Origin: Strigamia acuminata
Lineage: Eukaryota; Arthropoda; Chilopoda; Geophilomorpha; Linotaeniidae
Reading direction: 5' to 3'
DNA length: 64,000 bases
NCBI GenBank assembly: GCA_949358305.1
Contig: OX442314.1
Coordinates: 23,057,060 to 23,121,059 of the forward strand
The translations under genes were made by a program, and so were the position numbers. This document shows positions 25,127-36,508 of the stretch, one piece after another. Below the pieces are notes generated by a model. The model made no database searches, had not been told where the DNA came from, and saw only the letters and a program-made list of their open reading frames with translations. The first letter of the stretch is position 1, and every line of letters begins with the position of its first letter.

Positions 25127-27016
25127 CGTTAAATTAATCGTTAATTAGTTACGTAGCGGCTTGTTGACACGCGTAATTTGAATTCATTGCTTTGATTTTA
25201 GTTACTCTGTACGGTCCATTTTGCAGAAAAGGTTTTGTCAATTCAATGTTGGTCTTTCTTTAATTAAATAGACCAATTGTTGAAATCAAAGTTTTAATTT
25301 GATTAAAAAACTAATTGGTTGAAATGCAATTTTAAAGTTGGCTTGTGGTGGTCAGCTACAATTTTTTTTTTTTTTTACTGTTTTTTTTTTTTTTTAATAT
25401 TTTTTTTAGAAACTATTTACAGCTTGCAGAATGTTTTGATTAATCATTTTTAATCCGTCGTTGCTTGTTTTTCTTCAGGAAGACGTATAAGCTCTTTCAA
25501 GCTGGTGCTCGTAGTTGTGCTAAACTTTTACCAGAAGATGATCATCGCCTTTCTTAAGAATGTCGTTGCAACAACATTTTGCTTGTTCTCTTCCTATAAT
25601 CTGCGTCGACAATAGCTGGAATTGCAGTATTGGAAGACATGGGAGACATGGATTGGCAGCTGTATATATTTTCAACACTATTTATAATTGCATATCAAAC
25701 AAAAAATAATAGACAAATTTTAGAAAATCACACTTTGTCAATGTTTTTATTTCTTTATTTTATTTCTATTTAATAATTTTTTTACAATGAATGAATGAAA
25801 CTATTCCATCATCTAGAATCGTTAGAAACTTTGAATGGGAGGTTGCTTACCTGCACAGCATTCATTTTCTATTATTGTTTTCCAGATTTAATAGAATAAT
25901 CATGTAAAATTGCTTGATGAGTAGCCCTCCAAACTTAACAAAAATATGAGAAAAACAATCATTTTGACTTATTCATGTTTAGTGCTATTCAATTTGCTTC
26001 ATTAATTCATTTTATTCCAAAAGTCTGCTCTTGTGCCATCTATTGAGGTTTATGTGCACAAATTTCTCTGGAGGATTAGTTGCTACTCCATATCTTCTAC
26101 GACAAATGATCGACTTTACAGTCCGCTTTTTAAGCCAAAATTTTCATGTTAATCTGTGATAATTCTCCCCGCATATTTTACGGGTGTTTTAACCTATCGA
26201 GTGAGTAATAGACCCAAAAGAAATAATTTATTATTTAGATATTTAAGAATACTTTCGGGCTTAAATTGTTTACATTTACTGTATATCCCTCTCTGATTGC
26301 AGGGGAGCTAGTACAATTTTTACGACTTTAATTATTAATTTCATAACGTCGTTTTGGAAATTGGATTTAAAATTTTAAATCAAATGGCAGTAAAAGTGTA
26401 CCGATTAATTATTTAGAACAACAGGAATGCCTTGAAAGGAAGAGGTTGTTAGTTGTTACAAAGTGTATTTTCTTGCTCTTGCAAATGTTTTTATTAAATT
26501 TATCCGGGAAATTTGCCAAGGAACATGGATGGATTTTAGTCGAAGAAATTTATAATAAATATAATATAATAATGTCAACATTTTCAAGTACTGTAAAACT
26601 TTATTCAAAAACCTTTCCTATTATATGGATTTTATAATCGAAATCATAAAACTTAAACGAAAGAAACTTGACCGGTTCAATGTTGATACCAAATTCATTT
26701 CTTTGATATTCGCTTTTATTGTAAAAAATAATAATAACAATAATAATAAAGTTGGTAGGCAGAGCTTGTTTGTGCCCATGTAGCTCAGGCAGAAGAGCCT
26801 ATTGAAAACTGTCAGTCCATCAAACATTCACTCATATTGAATATGGGTTTCCAATCAGCAAATAACTCATCTATACAAATGCAGAAACTCGACAATACTC
26901 AACAACTATCAAAAAATAAAAAATAAATCTGTTTTTATGAAAAAATATATTATCATACACAAAAAATGCATTTTTAGACAAAAACACGGGGTATGTGCAT
27001 GTGTGTATAGCCTATA
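25127..27016. other. Gene-poor spacer downstream of the GABA-B receptor gene
   Basis: No exon or element is recognised. It includes a long poly-T stretch near 25362-25408. A consensus donor lies just past the receptor stop codon (24936) and an acceptor at 25477-25478, so part of this region may be a 3'-UTR exon of that gene. Confidence 0.5.
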
Positions 27017-27282
27017 CTCCGTTCCAGTACAAGGTGGTCTTAATTCCAGCCTTATCACTGGTGGATTACGTCTACGCGGAAAAGTAGTTCTGTTTATTTT
27101 CAATGAATTTAAGTGTAAAAAGTGATTAGAAGTATGGATTTTATTTAATTGGTAATAAAATATTTACCTTATTTGCTAAAAATAAGCTTTTTTTCCCTTT
27201 TAATCAATTAAACAATGTGTTAAGGGCTACTTTTTTGTGCCACTACACCAGTGAATTAAGACCACCTTGTACCGGAACGGAG
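27017..27282. mobile_element. Stowaway-like MITE M3 with TA duplication
   Basis: A 266-bp element with TA on both sides (27015-27016 and 27283-27284). The left end is CTCCGTTCCAGTACAAGGTG and the right end is its inverse with one substitution (GTACCGGAACGGAG). Arms are about 45 bp (GTGGTCTTAATTC...CACTGGTG), with a 9-bp indel in one arm. CTCCGTTCC is close to the Stowaway terminus known from Tc1/mariner MITEs. No coding capacity. Confidence 0.8.
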
Positions 27283-27535
27283 TATATGTGCTACCACAAA
27301 ACTACTATTTGAATGTGTAACAACAGTGGGTGCAATCAATTTAACCACTCACTTATCATTTATTTCCAATGGCCCCAAATCACACAACAAAAAAACAAAT
27401 GTATTTCTTGCAACAAAGTGCACCTAGTATTGAAAAGTGTAAAAACTCAACGGAAAAAAAGCTTATAAAATGTGCACGACTCCAGTAAAATGTTTACCAC
27501 TATAGATTAGTTGAAAATAAACTGAATGTAATTTT

Positions 27536-27541
27536 TTTATT
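27536..27541 (-). terminator. Poly(A) hexamer of the FAM151 gene
   Basis: AATAAA on the minus strand. Its first A is the last base of the TGA stop codon, so the signal starts inside the stop codon. This implies a very short 3' UTR. Confidence 0.5.
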
Positions 27542-30254
27542 CATTTATTTACATTATTATCAAAAACAAAACTATGAATAACTTTGACACCAACCCCAGT
27601 AGCATTGAATGCCAACCCACCAACCACAGCACCAACGCCATCTGGCACATCAACTTGAAAAGAAACTCCTTCACCAAGTCCAGAATACATCGGAGGTTCA
27701 ACCACCATTATCTTCACTTTAATAGGATTACTCCCACCCTCGTCTTCAATTTGAAACCTAAAACACTGCACTGACAAATCATCAGATTCCAAATCACTTA
27801 TTACACTCGAGTTAGGTTCAACAACCTTCCCATTGGCATAAATTCTAACCCACAGCCAGGGATGAGTCCTGAGCCCAATAGCCACACTTTCCCATACCAA
27901 ATTCCTATCCAAGAACTCTACAACGCCACTGTGTACAATTGGATGGCCCGTGGAAGCCACAAACTGTTTTGTATTTAAAACGGAGCAAGTGCCATCCAAA
28001 ACAACCGCTTCCGACGTGGGAAATGCGCACCCCTCGTCTTCAACGAGCCAAGACGAGGCCGGCATTGTGCGCGTATTGCCTCGGCCCAGAACTTCATTTT
28101 TTAGGTCGATAAACCCGGAGTGTAACGGCCGAGGCAAATCGAAATAAACCGAGTCCTTGTTGTAATTAACGAGAGTCGCGGTGAACCCCGAGACATCGAC
28201 CGGGTCGTCTTGAGCCGACCACACGGTCATCCCACTTTTGGGTAGAAATTCCGTCAACCACCGAAGTTGTTGGTACGACCGGTCCAAGAATATCGCGCGG
28301 ATAGGGAAAGATAGTTCTTGTGTAATCGCGTGTTTTTGCAGGATTTTCAACATTTGCGTGACGTGTTGCCACGTGTACCACGCTTCGGTCGATGCGTTGT
28401 AACGTGTGGTCCATCCTACTGACAGGATGCATTGTGGGTACCATTTTTGAACCAGGGTGAGAAATTGATCCGCGTCCACGGGTGTCGCTGGGGAATTGGA
28501 CGGGCCTGGTAGGATATCGGCGTTGATAAAAACCGGAAATGAAATTTGTGGTTGGTGGGAGTTTAAAAGTGTTAGTGATTCTTCGACCACCGAAATGTTT
28601 TTGAAGTCTAGTTTGATTCCTTTGGTTTTGTTCGCTTCGATCACTGTTTCGAGCCATTTTTGGAAGGAAATGTTGGATGTTGTGGATGGAGGATGGGCCA
28701 TGATTGGTATGGGGGTGCCAGTTGTTTCTCCAACCACGTGACCAGAGGAAATGTCCGCTTCGAGCATCATGACAGAATCTACATAGACGTTGCAGAAATT
28801 GCATGCTTTTGTCGTAATGGTTTTTGTTTTGCCATTTAAACTCTAGTCACTCAGAGAATCCCCTTATATTTTGTTCACACTAAATGAAGCTCTAACCAAG
28901 GCTAACCAATATACTCGAGTTGCACTCAAAAAGGCACCTCACAATGTGTACTCCCATTGGTCGAGCCAGTTTACTACAAACTCCAGACTGTATGCTACTA
29001 CTAGGAGAAGTAGTTTTGATTTTTATTTATTGTTGTGATTGTTATGACTAGTTTAGTTAATGTTATTTTGATTTTATTTAATAAAAAATGTTATTTCCAT
29101 CATTAAAATAAAGTTTTACACATTAAAAAATGTCAAACTCATGTTTGTTGTGTTTATTGCTTACATCGTCTGGAAGTTTGAATTTTAGGCCGATTGCATT
29201 TTAGGCCGATTGCAATGCCTGTACATTGTAATGCAATTCTGGTGTTTGGGTCTACTTTTCCAAATCACTACACCAGTAAACTGGCTCGACCAATGGGAGT
29301 ACAGATTGTGAGGTGCCTTTTTGAGTGCAACTCGAGTATAGACAATCAACTGAGCATGCACAAGGAAATGTGGGAAGTATTCTGGGCTAGTTTTGGCAGT
29401 TATTCTAATTCATACAACTGGGTTTGCACTACGGTCGAAATTCTTTATAACGAATCGGGATATAACGAATTATTATGGCTGGTTTGGTTGGCTGACCATA
29501 GAACACCACATTAAAAAATTTCGATTTAACGAATTCTCGTTATAACGAATTGATTTTTCGGGTCCCTTGCGATTCGTTGTAAAGAGTTTTGACTGTATCT
29601 GATTTAAACTCGATTATTTTGGGCGATGTGTTCACACCAAATATACAGAACTAAATTCAAATGTTAGGCTATCACAAATATTCTCATCGGCTGGCAGCTT
29701 TACTAATGTCTAGATACAAAGGAAATGATTAGTTGATCTTCTCAGCCAATTACAACTCACAACAGCAAAAAACACGTGAATTAATTATTAGTTGGAGCGC
29801 CCTAGTGCGTCAGCGCCATCTTTCAATAAAATGGACAAGTTTTTGGGATTTTTTCTGTTTGAGAAGCAAGCAGTCATTTGCTCACTGGCCAATGAGATTT
29901 CGAGGATTCTCTGGGCGAATTGAATTCACTTACTGTTCAATGCTGCAGTCAGTTCTTCCGCACTGTTAACTGCATGTGCCCAAGTAACCAGACTGGCGTC
30001 TTGGTTTATGCTCTTGAAGAATTGTGTGGGGTTAACGGTCAGATTAATATCCTCAGTTGCATTTGCGATTTGTAACATGGCTTGAACTATTAACAAATAA
30101 AAGCCAAGTTCAAATGGTGAACATGTGCGCAATTCAAAAAGCACCATCTGGTGTTTGATGCCCAACATTCTCCAACGAGTTAGTAATCACAGTAATGGAT
30201 TAAAATTCTATAAGAATACTTACCGAAAACGATAATCTTAAAATAAACAGCCAT
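27541..30254 (-). CDS. FAM151 / menorin family secreted protein
   Basis: Three exons on the minus strand join in frame: 30224-30254 (31 nt, start ATG at 30252-30254), 29934-30086 (153 nt) and 27541-28778 (1238 nt). The product is 473 residues. Residues 1 to about 20 form a hydrophobic signal peptide split by the first intron, so the protein is probably secreted. VTWAHAVNS (about residue 48), MMLEADI (about 64) and PIMAHPPSTTS are the hallmark blocks of the FAM151 N-terminal domain, a glycerophosphodiester-phosphodiesterase-like barrel. GIKLDFK, INADILPGP, LSVGWTTRY and MTVWSAQDD follow, then a C-terminal beta-rich region. In C. elegans the relative MNR-1 is an epidermal co-ligand with L1CAM that patterns sensory dendrites. 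Enzymatic activity in the family is uncertain. Splice signals include an exact GTAAGT donor. The second intron holds two MITEs. Confidence 0.9.
28914..29336. mobile_element. MITE M4 with about 60-bp inverted repeats and TA duplication
   Basis: The left arm starts CTCGAGTTGCACTCAAAAAG and the right arm ends with its inverse. The arms stay nearly identical for about 60 bp (GGCACCTCACAAT, GTACTCCCATTGGTCGAGCC, AGTTTACT). TA flanks both ends (28912-28913 and 29337-29338). The unique 300-bp centre is AT-rich. It lies within an intron of the FAM151 gene. A fragment with CACTCAAAAAGGCAC near 34913 suggests another copy. Confidence 0.8.
29432..29595. mobile_element. Pogo-like MITE M5 with TA duplication
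   Basis: A 164-bp element flanked by TA (29430-29431 and 29596-29597). The ends are inverse: CGGTCGAAATTCTTTATAAC on the left, and on the right the inverse of CAGTCAAAACTCTTTACAAC. Repeated TATAACGAAT units occur in both arms, as in pogo/Tigger-type elements. It is in the FAM151 intron, 95 bp from M4. Confidence 0.7.
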
Positions 30255-31977
30255 CTTAACCGATTCTCCCCGCGACGCCACACGATGACTCAACCATGTA
30301 GAATTTAGTGTCGTGGTCGGGCGAGGTTTATCCTCGGGTTTAGCAATAACTAACATTTGCGCCTCTCGTGGAGAAATGATGAAATAACACTTCGATATCA
30401 GATGATGTCATTTCGATATCGGATTGAATTTCTCTACACTACAAAACTGCAAGAAAAATTTAAATCATATTTTTCCAATTGTTTTTGAACCTTTTATAAA
30501 TATTTATTCAAGGAATTGAGCATTTTTAAAATTAGCGATGTATTTTTGTGGCACCAGATGGCCGCACAATTTAAAGATGGTGCTGCTGACAGAAACGGAC
30601 AGAAGAATTCCATTCTGCTCAGTATGATGCCGTGTAGTATTTATCCTACTTCCTAGCGGTGTTATTTAATTCAGGTAAACAGTTTTTTTAAACTCCAGAT
30701 ACAAATTCACACGGACAAAATCCAGGAAATCTGTGGTCATAAATGACGTAATACTGTTCAATGGCCATCTGATGTATTTTCAAACTAACCCATCTGGACG
30801 ATTAGTACATGACGTCATTTCAACCAATTGTATTTTCCCGATTGCTCATTATCATTACCAAAACACAACACCACGTTATTCATATTAACATTTCATCTGA
30901 TCAGCAACGGCGACTTTGTAGCGATTAACACAACCAAATACTCTTGAAATTTTGAAATGAAATCGAAAAACATCGCGAGCTAGAAGCACCACGTGTAAAT
31001 TTAGGGCGTGCCCATAATCGGAATAATTTTTAACGCGCATACCCGGTTGGGAACATCAAATATCAGTGCTGAGGTATCGTATGCTTGGTTTAAAAAATGA
31101 AAATTTAGATGAAACTAAACAATCAACCGGTGGCATTATTTTCGACACCTTGTAAATTTGTTTCGAAGAGTTTGGTTGCTTGGCAACGACGTTTTCACAG
31201 CTTTCACGGCGTTAAAACTTGGGTAAAGCCATTAAACACTAAAATTACCGGTACTCGTGTATTTAATGGGATATATATTGTTTTACGTATATTGATTTTA
31301 TTCATTTTTCAAAACAAATGAACCGTTTACTGGGTTTTGTTTTTGGAATCGGTTCAAAAATATTTTTAAACGGGGTACCAAATGGCTATAATTAGTCAGA
31401 AACAAAAATCAAACGAAAAAATATCAGTTTATCACTCGTTTTAGTTGCTAAAAAAATACAAACGAATAAATAAATAAATTTATATCACGCTGAAAAGGCT
31501 GTAAAAGAAATCAACATGTGAATCACAGTAAAGGAAGTAGGAAAGAATGCATTTCCAACATGTACAAAATAGAGTTTATCCTCACAACAACGCTTTTTGC
31601 GCAAGAATTAAAAATAATACGTTGATTGGAACAATATTTAAAAAAAAAATCCATTACATTGTTTATAAAAATCATATTTTCGTTGTTGAAAACAACAACA
31701 TGGAATTCCCACTTTAGTTAATGGAGAGTTTGACCCAAACTGCTTCCTGTTGACGTAGCACAAAAGACGGAATTAAAATAAAAACACTTTTAATGCGAGA
31801 AACTTGATAAACACCTGCAGCAGCAGTTAATGAATGCTACGATGAATGCTATGATAAATTGACAGACCAGAAAGGTCAGTTTTAAAAGTCCTCGACAGAT
31901 TTATTGTTTTGTTATGTTATTTGATTTTGGTTATTTGATCTCGTGTTTATTTATTTATTTATTTATTCCTAGGAAAG
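30255..31977. other. Intergenic region between FAM151 (-) and the first CPES gene (+)
   Basis: This is a divergent promoter region: FAM151 reads left from 30254 and the synthase reads right from 31978. I see no further exon. A direct repeat TTCGATATC-GAT occurs twice near 30391-30424, about 150 bp upstream of the FAM151 start. A splice acceptor ends at 31972, five bases before the synthase ATG, so a 5'-UTR exon of that gene must lie somewhere in this interval. Confidence 0.5.
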
Positions 31978-33531
31978 ATGTCGACTCTGATGGAGCATAA
32001 AGGCGCGTTGTTAGGAGTATTTTTCATCCTACTGTACTTTATGTGGATGGATGTAGCACTTTATTACCATATCCAGGGTCGAGAACCCCCGCGACCGTCG
32101 TCTGAAAAGCCGGTGTATCATTCTCGATCAGGATTGCAGGGATTATTTTCACCTTTCAATGGACTTTCTATTAAAATGATGATGATCGACCCTGCTAATC
32201 ATTACATACACACACCAGCAGCTACCATTTTCAATGAGGTGAGCAATGGAAATGGAATTTATCTGCCAGCAAATGATGAGGCCATTTTAATTTAACTTGG
32301 ATTGTTAAATTTTTTTTTTCGTTTTTTTAATTATTAAAATAACCTTGAACTGTCTTATTTTGATAGGTTGTGCAACCGAATTCGTTTGGAATTTCAGCCA
32401 ACTCTTGATTTTTTTGATTTTTTTCTTTGTTAGGTTTAAAGCAGTGATGGCTGCTAGAATCAAAATTTGAATATGATAAGACAAAATTTTAATCTAATTT
32501 TATTTATTACTGAATTTTTGTCGTATTGTTTTTTTTCTAGGTCACTCATTTCAGCAGCGTGTTCTCCTTCATAACTCCAAACATGATCAGCGTGTCGCAC
32601 GTGTTTGTGTCGATCATCGCGGTAAAATTTATCGCATCCGACACACTTTTGATGCGCCAAGTGGGAGTGATGCTTTTCGAATTTCGCTCGTTTCTGGACT
32701 GTTTGGACGGCGTTTTGGCGCGAGTGCGGAACAAGCAAGAGTCGAACATCTCGGAGTTTGGATCCATGGGATACGTGGTGGACGGTGTGGCCGACATGAT
32801 GGGCTCGGCGGCTCTGGTTATCGGTTGTTTTCTCTATCTACGACGGAATCAACCGTCACGTCGTTCAATGGGCAAACTAAGTTTAGCCAGTGTGGAAAGT
32901 GCTATTGTTGGTTCGTCGGCCAGCAGTCAGAGGAGAATTTTGACCGTCCTGGGGTGCTTTTCTTTGCAATTGTTTATAAGTGCGTTCTTTTGGGATCGAT
33001 ATATATCTGGCTATCACCAGTTATTGGAGAATCCTCAAGCATCGGAGCAGCAAATGGTAGAATTGATCTTTTTTCGAGTTAAACAGCCTGGATTGACTCG
33101 CAATATTTTGTTTCATTTCAGATTTTGCAGAATGAAGTGCTAAAATCGGCTCTTATGTGGATAATAATGTGGTTTTGGCGGATCGCTAATGCTCATGCCT
33201 TATTAGAAATGGTTTTGTTTTCCGTTTTTATTAACAAATTATGGGTTGGTATATTTTTTTGTGACTTTTTTGACATTTTTGACGTTTTATTTATAAATTA
33301 TTTTAATTTGTTTTCTAGGAATTCTTAGCATTTATCCAATTCATTGGTTTTATTTGTTTATTTGTTCTAATTTCACTAACGGAAGTTCATTTTCATGATG
33401 TAATGATTCGGAATTGTGGTTTGTGTCGCGTGATTGTGTTTTCTAATTTGTTTTTATTTGTTTTTCAGGTTTCAAATTACATAGGAAAGTTAGCATTGAC
33501 TTCCAAATTACTCAGTGCGCAGCCGACGTGA
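31978..33531 (+). CDS. CPES: Ceramide phosphoethanolamine synthase, copy A
   Basis: Five exons, all phase 0: 31978-32238, 32541-33056, 33122-33244, 33319-33399, 33469-33531 (TGA at 33529-33531). The product is 347 residues. Family role: transfers phosphoethanolamine from CDP-ethanolamine to ceramide in the Golgi membrane, making the main invertebrate substitute for sphingomyelin. Residues about 10-31 are a first membrane helix. The CDP-alcohol phosphotransferase motif is intact: DCLDGVLAR from residue 140, then GYVVDGVAD, supplying four metal-binding aspartates. Several hydrophobic helices follow (WIIMWFWRIANAH, FIQFIGFICLFVLISL). The start is the first ATG after a splice acceptor. A second full copy lies at 40834-42589. 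I am confident of the CDP-alcohol phosphotransferase fold; the CPES identity is from overall resemblance. Confidence 0.88.
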
Positions 33532-35750
33532 AACGTGTAACTTGTGAATATTGTATATATCCACACACAAATTCTTTGCACAGTGCCAAACGAAATACAA
33601 GTCTACTCTAAAGTCATTTAACGTGCTATTACTGCTCTATTTGTTTGACCAAATATTTATAATATTAATCAATTACTCTTGGTTTATGGTAAGTAAAACA
33701 CACTCCATTTTATTTTTCCGTTAACACAAAATTGACGGAAATGACACATCGAAAAGGAACCTTTGACCGACTATTCTAGGATCAGTGGCATACAGACATT
33801 GTTCCTGGTCTTCGGTGATCACGCAAAGGGTAATTCTATGAGTACTTAAAATTTAATTTAACATTTTAAACTTTTATTTGTCGATTTAAATATGTGCTCA
33901 AACAGTGTCTATCGAATAAAAATTGAAATTATGTCCTCAATTCTCCTTGCAGTGTGTTTTATGTGTTTCTGTGAGGTATTTTAGCGAGTACACTGCTTCC
34001 ATTATATTCTGTGATGTCGACTTAAATTCTGCATAAATATTAATTTGTTTTGCCGCTGGTTGCCTTTTAGTACGACTTTTGAACGAGGCAATAAACAGGG
34101 GGGCGGCTAAGAGTCGCCGGATTAAGTATTTGTCATATTGTTTGAAATCAATTACATCTCACTGTTTGTTGGCTTGAAAATTGAAATGCGTGTTTTTAAA
34201 CAAAAGCTAGAGTTGTATAGGACCTTGACTCTTTATTATAATTGTTAAATGCAACTGTTGTAGTTTCTGAAATGTGTTGAAATTATGTATTATCTATAAT
34301 TGTTTACAACTTTACATGAGTATTTTTTTCCCTTTAATACGCAATATTTGTGAAATTATAAGCAGATGCTTGTATTGTTTTCAAGACCTTTATCTCGGGG
34401 GTGCTCGTATGTATTGGTTCGTCCATTTCAATCATTCACGAAGGGAAAACGTTGAAATGCGTCATATTTTTACCGAAAAAATGACGTATTAACAGATACT
34501 GTAAAATTGTGGTGAAGAGATCAGACAAAATGAACAAAATTACCATTTTTATTGAGCATTGTCCTGTCATTTAATTTGCCAACTTCGTTTTCTGCTTGTA
34601 ATTGTTTTTATTAGCTAAAATGTACTTTTTACTGTTCTTTAATCAAATATGGGAGATTTTGGTTAATCAAAAGTTTAATAATTGACTATAATTTATTGGG
34701 TTTATTATTAACGCCTAGACTATTAGTAAATTATATTTGATCTGTCAGTTTGTCAAAACGACATATCGTGTATGGCTGCCATGATTATAAGTTTCTGTAG
34801 CATTGAAAATTGTTTATATCCTCTTGTTTGATGAAAGCTAAATCACGTGTTAATGCATTCGAAGCTTTTTTTGTCATAATACAGTATATGCAATGACAAT
34901 TCAGATTTCACTCAAAAAGGCACGCTCAAAACTGGGGTGTAATTGCTATTTACATGTAAGCAAACCAAGTATAGTTCTGCGATTTTGCATGGTAAGTGTC
35001 TACTGACGGGGGAAAATTAAATGACAACAATAGCATCCTAGTTTAAAATTTTCCTGCATTTGTCAGGAACAAAAGTAATTTTACAGCGTGGTACCGACAT
35101 TTTGTTGCATTATTTCCTTGCTTGACAATCGCCATGTTAAATGCTTGCGCAGAATATGATGCGCAGTGCAATAAATATTCAAAATTTCTGCTTACGTAAG
35201 GATGCTGTGCTATTTTCCCCTGGAAGCAGACTTTGCGTTTTAAATATTGCCAGTACTTCCTCGTTATTGAATGATGTAAATGGAATCTCAGTATCATGTA
35301 TTTAAAAAAAAAACTATTTTAAATTAATCTGAAAATGTCAATTGATACCATTATATATATATAAGAATTATCTTGTGTAACCGAAAAAATAAGAGCCAAG
35401 TATTTTTTCAGATGATATGCAATAATAATGTGTCCACATTCTGAGCATTTATTATGTGAAATGTGTTCATAGGGTTTTTGTTTTTTTTTTAAAAAGAAAG
35501 TGCTCAAAGCCAAGAAATAACTGAAACAAACAAACTATTGTTGTGCCTATAGTTTAATTCAGCAGTTCATTTCTTTCAGTGCCTTTGTGTAAAAATATAA
35601 ATTATTATTAAATGAAATCAATGTATTTTGTAAACCATGTTTCTTGTGTTCTATTCATGGGTTTCTAGTTCCGATAGAACATTTAGAAGGTCCCTTCAGG
35701 AAATGAACTTTAGGGGTCCTGCCCTGGAAATATAATTGTGTTACCTAAAG
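33532..35750. other. Spacer after CPES copy A
   Basis: The 3' flank of copy A; the first AATAAA found on the plus strand is at 33915-33920. No other gene is recognised. It contains a fragment of MITE M4 near 34913 and an M1-family fragment near 35055-35170. Confidence 0.5.
35055..35170 (-). mobile_element. Fragment of an M1-family MITE
   Basis: The reverse complement aligns with 18470-18560: ACTGCGCATC-ATTCTGCGCA, GCATTTAACATGGCGATTGT, CAAGC, then after a short insertion GGTACCA-GCTG and AATTACTTTTGTT. It is only part of an element; no flanking duplication can be defined. Confidence 0.5.
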
Positions 35751-36052
35751 CAGCGTTTCCTAAACTGCGCCGGGGCCGGCCCACAGGGGCGCCTCGAAAT
35801 TTTCCAATATCGCAAATATCGTGCGAAAATCAATGGGTGCGTTCAATCTTAAATGGATTTCCGAAATCGTGATTTTCTTGATTTTCTGAAATCAAAGAAA
35901 TCTGATTTCAACTTTGAAACAAGCTCATCTGTCTCACTAAGCATTAATTATTTGTGATTTTTGTAATAATTGCGTTAAGTTTTTTTGGGGAGCTGCGGAA
36001 AATTTTTTAAACGTTAAGTGCACCGCGAACAGAAAAGGTTTGGGAACTACTG
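35751..36052. mobile_element. hAT-like non-autonomous element with decayed ends
   Basis: The left end CAGCGTTTCCTAAACTGCG and the inverse of the right end (CAGTAGTTCCCAAACCTTTT) are the CAG-GTTCCCAAACT type of terminal inverted repeat common in hAT elements. The presumed 8-bp target duplications (ACCTAAAG and ATCTATCT) do not match, so the boundaries or the flanks have decayed. Confidence 0.5.
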
Positions 36053-36126
36053 ATCTATCTAAAGACATAAAATGGCCGGACTGTAACAATACCAGGTGCA
36101 TTCGAAACCGCCTGTTTAGCTGCTGG

Positions 36127-36228
36127 TTAAACAAATTTGCTGTTAAGCGCATGCCCACTGCGACTGAAAGCAGACTAAACTGGCCCCCATTTTCGAAGTT
36201 AGTTGAGACAACCCTCAGTTTAAATAAT
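36127..36228 (-). repeat. Dispersed repeat family R1, copy 4
   Basis: The reverse complement carries AACTTCGAAAATGGGGGCC, AGTTTAGTCTGCTTTCAG and CGCAGTGGGCATG, matching the copy at 1871-1963, including the preceding GAGGGTTG block. It lies between a hAT-like element and a hAT MITE. Confidence 0.55.
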
Positions 36229-36294
36229 TAAAAATGTGTTTAGTGTAAATGACTTTTCAAATGAGCCTAGGGAAACATCAATAACATTTAGATG

Positions 36295-36500
36295 CAGGGG
36301 CGGATCTAGCACAGGGCTAGTGGGGCTTGAGCCCCGGGCCCCCAAACTCTAGGGGCCCCCCAAGACACAGGGCAATGTACTAAAAAAAAAAAAAAGTTTC
36401 TACAAAAAAAAACGAAGAAAGGTCACTATTAAAAATTTCGATAAAGGGGCCCCGAAAAAACCTCAAGCCCCGGGCCCCCGAATAGCTAGATCCGCTCCTG
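36295..36500. mobile_element. hAT-type MITE with perfect 8-bp target duplication
   Basis: A 206-bp element with terminal inverted repeats CAGGGGCGGATCTAGC and GCTAGATCCGCTCCTG (one mismatch). It is flanked by identical TTTAGATG octamers (36287-36294 and 36501-36508). Subterminal GC-rich inverse blocks (GAGCCCCGGGCCCCC and AAGCCCCGGGCCCCC) surround an A-rich centre. The 8-bp duplication and CAGGGGCGGATC terminus are hallmarks of hAT elements. No coding capacity. Confidence 0.9.
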
Positions 36501-36508
36501 TTTAGATG

